From the IMG/VR virus record IMGVR_UViG_3300002144_000211, positions 1 to 29,089 of that record: 29,089 nt of DNA. One strand, 5' to 3'. Position numbers and translations under genes: made by a program. Positions 17,301-25,011 of the stretch are shown here, piece after piece. Position 1 is the stretch's first letter, and each line of letters starts with the position of its first letter. The stretch is from a virus. The notes beneath the pieces are model-generated. The model made no database searches. It had not been told where the DNA came from and was given only the letters and a program-made list of their open reading frames with translations.

Positions 17301-20300
17301 TTATCCAATAGCATTGTTGATTCGACAATACTGTCAGTACTCATTACTGCTAAACGATTATTAGAAAAGTCTACTTGATATCCAAATAGCTCATTTTTAT
17401 TTCCAATAGGAGCATACAGTTCTTGTACTAATTCAAATGTTCTTTCACCTAACGGAACACTAGTATTGTATTTGTAAACATAAACTTTGCCATTGTCAAT
17501 TCCGGTGCTATCATTTAGTATTGCGCTGATTGCAATATAACTACCGTCATCACTGATAGCACTGCTATATCCAAATGCTTCTTCAAATATAGTTGGGTCT
17601 AAACTTTGTCTATATTCGTATCTTCCTTCGTTATTTTTTCTATATATAGAAACACGGTATTCTGTAGTATCGAGAAGTCCTGTTATGATCAGTACTTCGC
17701 CGTTTTTACTCATATCAAAACTTTTAGCAATATCACTAGCACTTCCTAATCCAGAACTATCACTGTCCTCATCAAGCACATCGCCAAAGTTTGGAATAAA
17801 TCCAACATAGTCTACATACTCACTTAATTGTTCCCACGGATTGTCTCCGGCATCGCCGGGTAGCACGCCACTACTAGCAAATACATTAGTTGTTGCTTTA
17901 TATAGATTACCAAATTGATACACAATTTCATTAGTCACATAGTTTAGTAATTCGTTAAAAGTTCCTCTGTAGCTTCTATCTCTTGTGTAGCGGAAGTAAT
18001 CGGTTGTAGTAACGTCAGATTCCATAAAGTAAAGTCTACCTGTTCCGGCAGCACTTCTAATATAAACTCTATAAAGATTTGAACTTGTAAATGCTGTTTT
18101 TACAGCAGTACCAAACTTGCCATTGTTTATAGGCATTGGACTAATGTTTGCGCTGATTTCTCTAAAGCTGTTGTTATTCTGTCTTTTAAAGATGTGTAAT
18201 ACACCTTGATTTGTTAAACCGCTTCCTACAGCATCGGCATCAACTGTAATAACATCAACCGCATCCCAGTCTTGATTCAGTGTGTTAATTGTACTATTGT
18301 CGCCTGTTACTGCAACTTTTGCTTTCCACAGTGTTCCTCTATCGCTAACAATGTCACCGGCACTATAACTGCCTAGTGGATCAATTTCGCCTTTGTAATA
18401 AGTTTTTACATTACTTGCTAAAGGGGCGCCAACAAATAGGTACTGTCCATCTCCTGTTAAACTTACACTTGTACCAAACCCAGCACCGGCGTCATATTGG
18501 TTTGCGTCAGGTGAAATTGTTTGTAATAATGTGTAATTGTTATTTTCACTTAATCTACTATAAATGTAAATGCCGCCGTTATCACCAAGCTCTGGTATAC
18601 CAACTGCCATAATAGTATTTGAATCGTTAACCGAAATTATTAAAGCATAATCACCATCAAGGCCGCCTTCTGGATTTACTATTTCTTGTTTTAGTGAAAA
18701 TACAGGATTATTATCAAATACTTCAAACTTGTTGTTGCCGTTGTTATCAACCCAAATTCTGTCAGCATTTTCAATGTCATATCTTTTAAGTTTATCGTTA
18801 ATTGCCGATACATTATTAAATCTTCTACTATCAAGTACTGATATAATACCTAGCGTACTATCACTATAATCTGTAGATGTACTAACAATTGGAGTATCTG
18901 TATAGAATTCAATAACATTTTTAGAAATTGATCTTGCTACCCAGAATCCGTTAACGTCATCGCTAAGGCCAGCAATGCCAACTATAGTTCCAACTGTAAA
19001 CGGAACGTTGTCATTAAATGTTGCTCTAAATCCAAGATCAGTTTTTTCAATAAGTTCTATTCTAACAGGTGATAATATGTGTTTGTAAACATCCCATGTT
19101 TGCTTATATTGAGGAACCCAAATGTATGTTCCAATGTCTAAAGTATTAATATCAATTGAAAGCACATCTGTTAATGTTTTAGAAATCATATTAATCTGAC
19201 TTAGTTTAACGTAGCCGCCTGTTTTACTAACTTCATCTGTAGTAAATGTAGTAGGAAACGGAGTATGTGTATAAATTTCAGGTTTTACATAAACTTTGTT
19301 TACCGGATACTGATATACAAGATCTGTTCTACTTTGATTTACAGAACTTACAAGTTCAACAATCTGTGGTTCGATTCTAAACTGTGTTTCGTTAAGCTGA
19401 TATTCAACTTCTTCAAAACTATCAGTAGCACCGTACTGTCCAGTACGAATTGCCCATTCTTCGTAGAACTCTAAACTGTCTTGGTTAGCACTTCCTAGCT
19501 TTTCAAATAGTTTTGTTAACGCATTATTAGTACCTTTGTCTTGTATAAATCCTTGGTAGAATTTGTACTGACTAACATCATCTTGAATAATGTTTTCAAG
19601 GTATTGACGCTTTTGATAACCAATTAAGTGTTGAGCTAAACGCTGTTGTTCACTGTCAAAGTTATCGGTATCTAAGTCATAAAAGTCTGCAAACTGATTT
19701 GCTTTATAATCCCAGTTTGCTTTTAAACTACTTACTGGACGTTCGGATAGCAAAGTCCAATCAGTATCATCAAACGATACTTTTCCAGTATGCTTAAATC
19801 TTGCGCTATAATAAAATTCTTTATATTTTACAAGATCGCCAATCGCATAATCTTTCCAATCTTTCCATTCAGTTACAACTGCTTGGTCATATATAAATCC
19901 AGGAATATTTAAACTGCCTGTCCAGCCATCAGTTCTATACCCTACAACTTTAATACGTTCTTGTCTGTAGCCCGGTTCGGGATCATAAATGGTATCATTG
20001 AATACTGTAATGTTATCAATAATAATAGCATGTTCTTTTTGTATTAAAGGAAGTTTAAGGAAGAAAATTCCGTCATTTGTATTTGCTGGTTCTAATGAAA
20101 ACTCATTAGCATTATCTCTGTAAACATTTACAAAAGAAGTATTAAACGATGTGCCGTCTGCTTTTAGTATAGGATAGTTATAAAAGCTGTTAAACACGTT
20201 ATCAACAATGTGATATGCTCTTTTAAATTTAATTTGATTTGCAGCTGGGCTTAAAGTAATGATACTGCTTACTGCCCAATTTTGTGTAGTCCAAAATAGG

Positions 20301-23300
20301 AACTCTTTAGAAATCAGTCTAAAGTTTTCAACCGCTTCGGTGTCTTTGTTAACGTATTCAAATTCAAATCCTAAACTTTTTAAATAGCTTTCATACCCTA
20401 GTAGGAAATCTACAACAGCCTGAGCATTAGTTAACACTGCGCCATAATTTAATCTGTTTACAACAGTTTCAAAGTTATTAGCAAATGTAGCGCCGACGCC
20501 GCCGACAATAGGAAGTGCCGAAAGTCTAGAATAATATTGAGGATCAAAAGAAGTTGAGGTTACATGATTTTGATTTACTCTATAATATGCTTGCTCATAT
20601 CTTATAATCTTTCCAGCAACTAATGTATTGTTTTCATTCCACTCAATAAAACTTTCACTAATTCCACCAACGTTTACAGTCGGATCACTGTTTGTTACTT
20701 TTACACTGTTATATAAAAAATAAGGATCTTCTTTATCGTATCCTGTTATTCTATAGCCGTTGCCAGTTTTTTCAACAATAACACCACTGTAACTTACTAC
20801 ATCTAACGCATTACTCGATCTTAAAATAATGTCATAGTTTTCATAAGGAACAAATACATTTCCTTTATTTAAAGGAGTACGGCTATCTAGTACTAAACGT
20901 AGTTTTTCTTTTTCAGCGAACCCGCCAAGTTTAAATCCTAGTTTGTTTTTAATGCCTTTTAGTGTAGTCATGTAATTAGAATAATTTGTAGTAACATTAC
21001 TTTTCATATAGTCAGCAACAAAGTTTATTAACCCTGCTGTAATGTAATATGTAGTATCTTGTTTTGTACCAGGAAACACTAAATCTTCTAAACGTAATCT
21101 TTTACCACTAGCACTATAAGAAATATTACCAGCAAGGTCTCTTGCTATTCTACTACGATCAAAATTAATACCCATTACTTGTGCTGGTCTTAATAGTAGC
21201 AACGCTGTTAGTAAAGAATACGGGTAATCGCTACTACGTCTCCATGCTGTTTCAGTAGGTGCTTCGTCGCCAAATTCAAACAAATCTCTGCTACTAACAA
21301 CATAGCTAAATCCTCTAGCATAACTGCTTTCTAACGGACTTAACAGTTGGCCAAATTCATTTGTGGGAATATGACCTGTTAACCCAGGACGAACGTATTT
21401 TTTGTCTCGTATTACTGCTTTACCTGGTTCTTTAATAGCACCTTGTTCAAGGTCTTGCCAAAGAATTAAGTTGTCGCTAGTATATGGAGCAGGACCGTAT
21501 ACCGATTCCCACCAAGAAGGCTTGCTACTAAATCCTAGCATTTCCCAAGGATGGGTATGCGGGCGATCGGTATCGTATGCTTGTTTGTAAACAGCACGCC
21601 AAAAACCGGGTAACGGGTTGCCAGTAGGAGAAGACGATCTACTATAATTGTAAGTAAACGAACTACCTTGACTTACTATACTATTAGTTGTATAGTCGGC
21701 ATCGCCAACTAGTTTTAACCAATCAACAAAATCAGTAATCATAATAGTGTCAACATCGTTTTTAGAAATGTTAGTATTTCTAAAATTACCTTCTACGTAT
21801 TCAGACAGGTCAAATATACTAGCATTGTATCTAACTTTTATATTGTTGTAAATTCGTTTTTCAAACTCTAATAATAATTGGTCTCTGTAATCATTATAAG
21901 CAACTGTTAAACTGCCATCGTGGCCTCTTATAACAGTTGTTGGTGTAGCATACGAAGTGTCTAAAAATATTTCAGGTTCGTATGCCGGAAATAACCCAAA
22001 CGAAGTTGGAGTAGGTGGAATAAAACTTGCTTCGGTATTTTCATATTCGTAAATTTCAATAACATTGTTGTTTTCTAACGTCGATGTAATATAAACAAAT
22101 CCAGTATCTGTAAATGTGTAATCGCGACTATATGTAAGCTGAGTGCCGTTTACATAAATGTTAACTGCTTTGTTTGTAACTGTATTAATATTAAACGGAG
22201 TCGTTAACGCATAATATTGTGTTCTATAATCGAGCACTGTATAAGTTAATACTTTAGCAGCGCCAAACGCTAACATGTCGCTGCTATAGAATGGCATACG
22301 AGCAGTTTTGTCTTTGTTTAATTCACCTAATACATGGTCAACATGTTGCTTTGTAAGACCGTCAAACCCTGTATCAGCTGACATTTGCAAAAATGCTCTT
22401 TTAAACTTACTATATTCTTTTTTAGCAAATCTCAATGATTTGATAATGTTTGAAACGTTATCTGTTAAATGATATAAAGGAAGATTGAGTGGACCACTAT
22501 GTTGAACAAACTTTCTACCAAACATAGCAACTTGACCTAAATCTCTTAGATTACCAATACCTGGCTGATAGCCAACATATGCTGGCATTTCTGCTACAAG
22601 ACTTTCTACGTGATCGTTAACTTGCCCTAACGTAAATTCCACTATATTGTTGTTTAACGGATTTCTTTCAAAGTTATGAGGTATCTCATAATATCCTACA
22701 GAATTTTTTGGTGTTTTACTATGTGCTTTAATAACCAATATATCAGCAAATTCAATATCTTTATTCATAACAATAAAACGAACACGGTTTTGATTAACAA
22801 AACTGTAATCTCTACCGCTTATCATTAGTTTGTTATTTAAAAAAACTCTAATATCTAGATCGGTTAATTCCGCACTATAGTCAAACATGTCTACAGGAAA
22901 ACTATTTGTTCTGTCATTTCCGGTAAACTTACGAATTACAAACTGCTGACTTTTAACATTAGCTTTAGTCCAACTGTTAACATATTCAAATCCTTCAACA
23001 TTATATTTTTTTAGAAATAATGTGTCACTTTTAATAGTAAGCACTTGGTTCAAATATTCGTAAGTATATGTATTATTCAATAAGTTAAAGTCAAAGACGA
23101 TATCGCCAACATTACTAATATTTTTATAACTTAACGGAAATCCTAATTCACTATCGTTGGCGCCAGTTCCGACTCTATAAGAAAATATTCTATTTCCAGT
23201 AAAGTTACTTGCTGGATATGAATTGTTATCGCTAATACTAACTCCATTAGTATCGTATAAGTTAAACAACGGGGCTTGATTTACTCCAGTTTTATCCTGA

Positions 23301-25009
23301 GCCAATTTCCATTCTGTTCCGTTATACCAGAACATTTTACCAGCATACTTGTTTCCTTGTTTTATTAAAATAGTTTCATCTAAAATAGGAGTTGTGTCGT
23401 CTGTTTCTATTAAACTAATTTGATATCTATTGTTATGAGTAATGTATTTTACAATAAATATTTTGCCATTTACAAAGCTGTCAGCGTCGGCTGTAAATAA
23501 AACTCTCATTCCATCTACTAAATCAATGCCATCAACGTTATAACCAGTACTACCTTCAATAGTACTAAACACATCTGGTGTAAAAGTATCAACTAGATCA
23601 ACATTTTCTTTTCTAGTTGTTCCATGGTTGTATAATCTTATATTTTCTTCAAACTCAATGATAGGACGTTTTGCTCTTGCTGTTTCGTCTATTTCAATGG
23701 GCTGGTTGTTAATTACTGCGCTTTGTTCAATAATACTTTTATGGAACCAACGATTGTAACGAGCCCATGCGTTTCTTGCACGGTCTTTTCTGTTCATTAC
23801 AATATAGTCTGTTGTTCCAGCAAAACTTAAAGCATCACTAAATGGAACACGATCAAACCCTTCTGTGTCAAAAGGTACTTTTGTATCTTGTGTAAAGATA
23901 GCCGGTACTTCTAAGTCGTTTGACGATACAAGTTTAATCTTATCTCCAACACCCTCGACATAGTAAAACCCGGCAGCATAACTAGCAGGAGTTACATTTC
24001 CTTGGAAGTAAACTTTCATGCCATTACTCAATGCCCAACCACTGCTTGTTGTGTAATATTTTTTATCTAATATTTCAACTTCAACGTCAATTTCACTAGC
24101 ATCTTCAATGTCATAAATTTGAAACGAGCCACTAGTATTAATATCATATTGACTAATATAATAAAGTGTATCAGGCGCATTCATCGGAACTGTAAATTCT
24201 AAAACGCCTTTTTGAATAAAACCAGCACCAACAAAGTCAGTTTGTGTTACAAGTGTTTCGTCAGTTGCGTGTGTTAACGTAATACCGTCTTCGTATAATG
24301 TTGTAATTATACTACTATCAGCATCAACTGCTGGCTGGAAAGCTCTACTAATAGCAATACTAATTGGATGGCCAATTGTATCAACTTCAAATTTATAAGT
24401 TTGTCCTCTGTATAGTTTTATATTTGGATTTCTTGTTTTTCCATTTGGAGTAAAAAGATAAGCAACGTTATCATCATCTGTTACTGTAGCAACTGTATAT
24501 GTGCTTACAATATTTGTACTTTGACCTCTTACTGGTACTTCTTGTGGACCATTTGGAAGCCAATAGTATTCACGGAAATTAGTAAATTTATCAAAATCAA
24601 TATGTGGGTTCCAAGCATAAAACTCTTGGCTGTTTAATAAACTATGATTGTCTACGTTACTACGAAATGATTTTAAAATACCAATGTAATCTAGGTAGTC
24701 TTTATCAAATGTAATATTGCCAATATTATCTGTTTTAACAGCAAATGTTTCTAGTTGATAGTCTTCTCTATCTTTTGTAACATCGGCTAGATAGTTGTCA
24801 TCAATAGCAACTGCCTTTGCTACTCTACTACCTACAAACGAATTAATTTTTTCAATAACACCAGGTGTAGTTAATTGATCAATTGTACTTGCCAAGAATT
24901 TTTTATTAGTATTAGTTCTAAAATATCTAGGTAATAATTCAGCACTTGTACGTACTACATTGTTACCCTGTGGCAAAGGATATTCGTTTTGATCATCGTT
25001 ATAAGCCAT
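11330..25009 (-). CDS. Giant multidomain baseplate/virion structural protein (4559 aa), gp7 position
   Basis: One uninterrupted frame encodes a protein of roughly 500 kDa that starts two bases after the gp6 stop, with AGGAAG nine bases upstream of the ATG. Residues about 20-165 (LLPRYFRTNTNKKFLASTID, INSFVGSR, FREYYWLPNGP) and blocks near 1150 (DTDRPHTHPWEMLGF), 3225-3370 (NVDWVFKTSFVKAKHNVG) and the C-terminus (GERIEYYAKDG, LRRSTLGTG) resemble giant structural proteins I recall from marine T4-like phages. Visible modules are: FVNG/GDG-type beta repeats at about 700-760, 936-1000 and repeatedly from 3520 to 4535; three W-Y-GD-V modules resembling carbohydrate-binding family 5/12 (about 1715-1757, 2205-2245, 2350-2395); an FG-GAP-like propeller at about 2115-2645; and GxGY repeats at 3040-3115 and 3419-3480. 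T4 gp7, the wedge initiator in this gene position, has about 1030 residues. Equivalence to gp7 is inferred from gene order only. Confidence 0.9.
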   Translation of the reverse strand: MAYNDDQNEYPLPQGNNVVRTSAELLPRYFRTNTNKKFLASTIDQLTTPGVIEKINSFVGSRVAKAVAIDDNYLADVTKDREDYQLETFAVKTDNIGNITFDKDYLDYIGILKSFRSNVDNHSLLNSQEFYAWNPHIDFDKFTNFREYYWLPNGPQEVPVRGQSTNIVSTYTVATVTDDDNVAYLFTPNGKTRNPNIKLYRGQTYKFEVDTIGHPISIAISRAFQPAVDADSSIITTLYEDGITLTHATDETLVTQTDFVGAGFIQKGVLEFTVPMNAPDTLYYISQYDINTSGSFQIYDIEDASEIDVEVEILDKKYYTTSSGWALSNGMKVYFQGNVTPASYAAGFYYVEGVGDKIKLVSSNDLEVPAIFTQDTKVPFDTEGFDRVPFSDALSFAGTTDYIVMNRKDRARNAWARYNRWFHKSIIEQSAVINNQPIEIDETARAKRPIIEFEENIRLYNHGTTRKENVDLVDTFTPDVFSTIEGSTGYNVDGIDLVDGMRVLFTADADSFVNGKIFIVKYITHNNRYQISLIETDDTTPILDETILIKQGNKYAGKMFWYNGTEWKLAQDKTGVNQAPLFNLYDTNGVSISDNNSYPASNFTGNRIFSYRVGTGANDSELGFPLSYKNISNVGDIVFDFNLLNNTYTYEYLNQVLTIKSDTLFLKKYNVEGFEYVNSWTKANVKSQQFVIRKFTGNDRTNSFPVDMFDYSAELTDLDIRVFLNNKLMISGRDYSFVNQNRVRFIVMNKDIEFADILVIKAHSKTPKNSVGYYEIPHNFERNPLNNNIVEFTLGQVNDHVESLVAEMPAYVGYQPGIGNLRDLGQVAMFGRKFVQHSGPLNLPLYHLTDNVSNIIKSLRFAKKEYSKFKRAFLQMSADTGFDGLTKQHVDHVLGELNKDKTARMPFYSSDMLAFGAAKVLTYTVLDYRTQYYALTTPFNINTVTNKAVNIYVNGTQLTYSRDYTFTDTGFVYITSTLENNNVIEIYEYENTEASFIPPTPTSFGLFPAYEPEIFLDTSYATPTTVIRGHDGSLTVAYNDYRDQLLLEFEKRIYNNIKVRYNASIFDLSEYVEGNFRNTNISKNDVDTIMITDFVDWLKLVGDADYTTNSIVSQGSSFTYNYSRSSSPTGNPLPGFWRAVYKQAYDTDRPHTHPWEMLGFSSKPSWWESVYGPAPYTSDNLILWQDLEQGAIKEPGKAVIRDKKYVRPGLTGHIPTNEFGQLLSPLESSYARGFSYVVSSRDLFEFGDEAPTETAWRRSSDYPYSLLTALLLLRPAQVMGINFDRSRIARDLAGNISYSASGKRLRLEDLVFPGTKQDTTYYITAGLINFVADYMKSNVTTNYSNYMTTLKGIKNKLGFKLGGFAEKEKLRLVLDSRTPLNKGNVFVPYENYDIILRSSNALDVVSYSGVIVEKTGNGYRITGYDKEDPYFLYNSVKVTNSDPTVNVGGISESFIEWNENNTLVAGKIIRYEQAYYRVNQNHVTSTSFDPQYYSRLSALPIVGGVGATFANNFETVVNRLNYGAVLTNAQAVVDFLLGYESYLKSLGFEFEYVNKDTEAVENFRLISKEFLFWTTQNWAVSSIITLSPAANQIKFKRAYHIVDNVFNSFYNYPILKADGTSFNTSFVNVYRDNANEFSLEPANTNDGIFFLKLPLIQKEHAIIIDNITVFNDTIYDPEPGYRQERIKVVGYRTDGWTGSLNIPGFIYDQAVVTEWKDWKDYAIGDLVKYKEFYYSARFKHTGKVSFDDTDWTLLSERPVSSLKANWDYKANQFADFYDLDTDNFDSEQQRLAQHLIGYQKRQYLENIIQDDVSQYKFYQGFIQDKGTNNALTKLFEKLGSANQDSLEFYEEWAIRTGQYGATDSFEEVEYQLNETQFRIEPQIVELVSSVNQSRTDLVYQYPVNKVYVKPEIYTHTPFPTTFTTDEVSKTGGYVKLSQINMISKTLTDVLSIDINTLDIGTYIWVPQYKQTWDVYKHILSPVRIELIEKTDLGFRATFNDNVPFTVGTIVGIAGLSDDVNGFWVARSISKNVIEFYTDTPIVSTSTDYSDSTLGIISVLDSRRFNNVSAINDKLKRYDIENADRIWVDNNGNNKFEVFDNNPVFSLKQEIVNPEGGLDGDYALIISVNDSNTIMAVGIPELGDNGGIYIYSRLSENNNYTLLQTISPDANQYDAGAGFGTSVSLTGDGQYLFVGAPLASNVKTYYKGEIDPLGSYSAGDIVSDRGTLWKAKVAVTGDNSTINTLNQDWDAVDVITVDADAVGSGLTNQGVLHIFKRQNNNSFREISANISPMPINNGKFGTAVKTAFTSSNLYRVYIRSAAGTGRLYFMESDVTTTDYFRYTRDRSYRGTFNELLNYVTNEIVYQFGNLYKATTNVFASSGVLPGDAGDNPWEQLSEYVDYVGFIPNFGDVLDEDSDSSGLGSASDIAKSFDMSKNGEVLIITGLLDTTEYRVSIYRKNNEGRYEYRQSLDPTIFEEAFGYSSAISDDGSYIAISAILNDSTGIDNGKVYVYKYNTSVPLGERTFELVQELYAPIGNKNELFGYQVDFSNNRLAVMSTDSIVESTMLLDNGTTIFDNKATAFVDTLEDTGQVYMFENINGVFVYAEKMLYTRSLKDARNPNIILSNNHLIVGAPGTAYSETKTGLIIDFMSARNSKAWTSNSVGIDFVDTSKMRGVFLYDRNTSDLISYVDYVDPIQGKIAGTADQEITFKLYYDPAVYNIGSTDTGTGSPWGNENLGKLWWDLSTVKWYNPYQGNTEYRSNNWNKVIPGFSVDVYEWVESDYLPSEWDDLTGTTEGASEGVSGTSKYSDLSYVRKEVYDSVSGTFSRKYYFWVRSPSIIPNTDNRKISCASVINLIQDPAGSGYRFVSLLGNDRFALHNVKGLIKDTDTIIHFEYDIIEIDDTNVHSEYQLLTEGVPSSKPNNDIVQKWIDSLAGYDKNSNPLPDTSISIARRYGVLNTPNQSMFVNRIEALKQVVDRVNDVLSSNLIVDDFNISSLSTKDTAPSTYSRQWDVTIESENLLRFVGVARITKATLLPTIVDGKITNVTITNPGRGYTDPAYTTASTERLGPTVTITGTGTGAKIQLYINNLGQVTGAVVLKQGRNYGSNTTITVRPFSVLVNSDSTAAGFWSLYSYDTTTKEWYRVSLQKYDTSLYWTYKDWYATGYDLTTAINYSVPGSYALAGLNDKIGSIVKIDTIGSGGWLLLKKIDNQAEVDYTVNYETIGRENGTIQLSNLLYNNTSSGFDNQVYDAALYDREPVDEIKNIMYSLRNDIFVDQLEVEWNKLFFASIRYTMAEQTNVDWVFKTSFVKAKHNVGEFDQRITYKNDNLENYQDYVNEVKPYSTKVREYVSAYERNEPTQTSVTDFDLPPRYDTVAKKIIGESIKVIDNVLVGTNQFTTTYPQKHWLDNLGFDITEFKVSDAGTGYTDSPVVTVSGGGGPTLIGYASLVGSSINSIEVDTVGAKYLSSPTISINGSQTEDGTIARASAIIGNSKIRSTHMLIKFDRTSGNYLFTVLSETETFTGNSGTTEFNLKFPLDTKRANVKVYVAGVQLLSSEYTVTNNLDLSKGYRRYLGQVIFTNAPATGKAIVVEYKKSAEMMSAVDRINWLYNPTTGMLGKDLGQLMDGIDYGGVQVDTISFNTNRGFDVANGLGFGAEPFDTYDTTYEDLIFVLDGSTQIIELGTTLEAGVVYNIYKNNVRLDDPSYDGSSVVINPNAVMVSITGDGITNTFYIDNDVIETRANDVIIIRKSTSDGSFTPDATSYDVSLDGGNLLYTNAKGINSGDIVVDGDGFVTETNSKGPEENVPGQIYDTLDLRVYNRVSDGQGIITVHNYITDGETVEWNISNLPQASTSTIVKLDNIILEKDNYEIDYANKKLVFTDSSLLVEGQKLSITLISSNGNDILDSDQFIADGDKIGFETYVTYNTEITAFIAVNGIVSSSVELVQSSSNTAELLFVTAPAAGSVITYTIYNGNTNQYSQLLIDNTFIADGINKVHTFDTLPYVSKPFSHNILAQVGNIILNPGRRELYTLTVDRAYDIASWQFADITEITQSDVLCYINGVQITKDDYSWDPVNGRIELLKNNVGLAGDTMEVIIIKDADYYFVDTVLKMSNVSQIEELQAGTEIQIKLADDSTVITATIKSSSRDTIIGDATKDERTVVLDGYVRELHNLMTTDNTPSIIINDGSSVSVYDSSNVVLDDVYTIESNNLTFAIAPTNAVKIHVFSNHDINQFDRTSYDVVFYTSYAPEGTQEYLDKNLLSRGYIKLRSTTLGSEYVWIIKNGTLLSANVDYKLTSTMDTIKLVERVRPGDTIDVIHFAAPVSSPKYGYRIFKDMLNRTHYKRLNKDNEYQLAQPLNYYDLSIVLADATGITEPNKNTGSPGIVFIQGERIEYYAKDGNLLRQLRRSTLGTGAKLQYPVGTVVAGQGPEETIPYKDETYTTVFVGDGSTNDFVLDFTPTSINEFEVFVAGRRLRNHTLASFDITIAQDSTDGDIILPKEFTLEDNILSLTDTPANNIKIQIVRKLGKTWNDLNKSISDSNNQIARFIKDKTISLAR

Positions 25010-25011
25010 GC

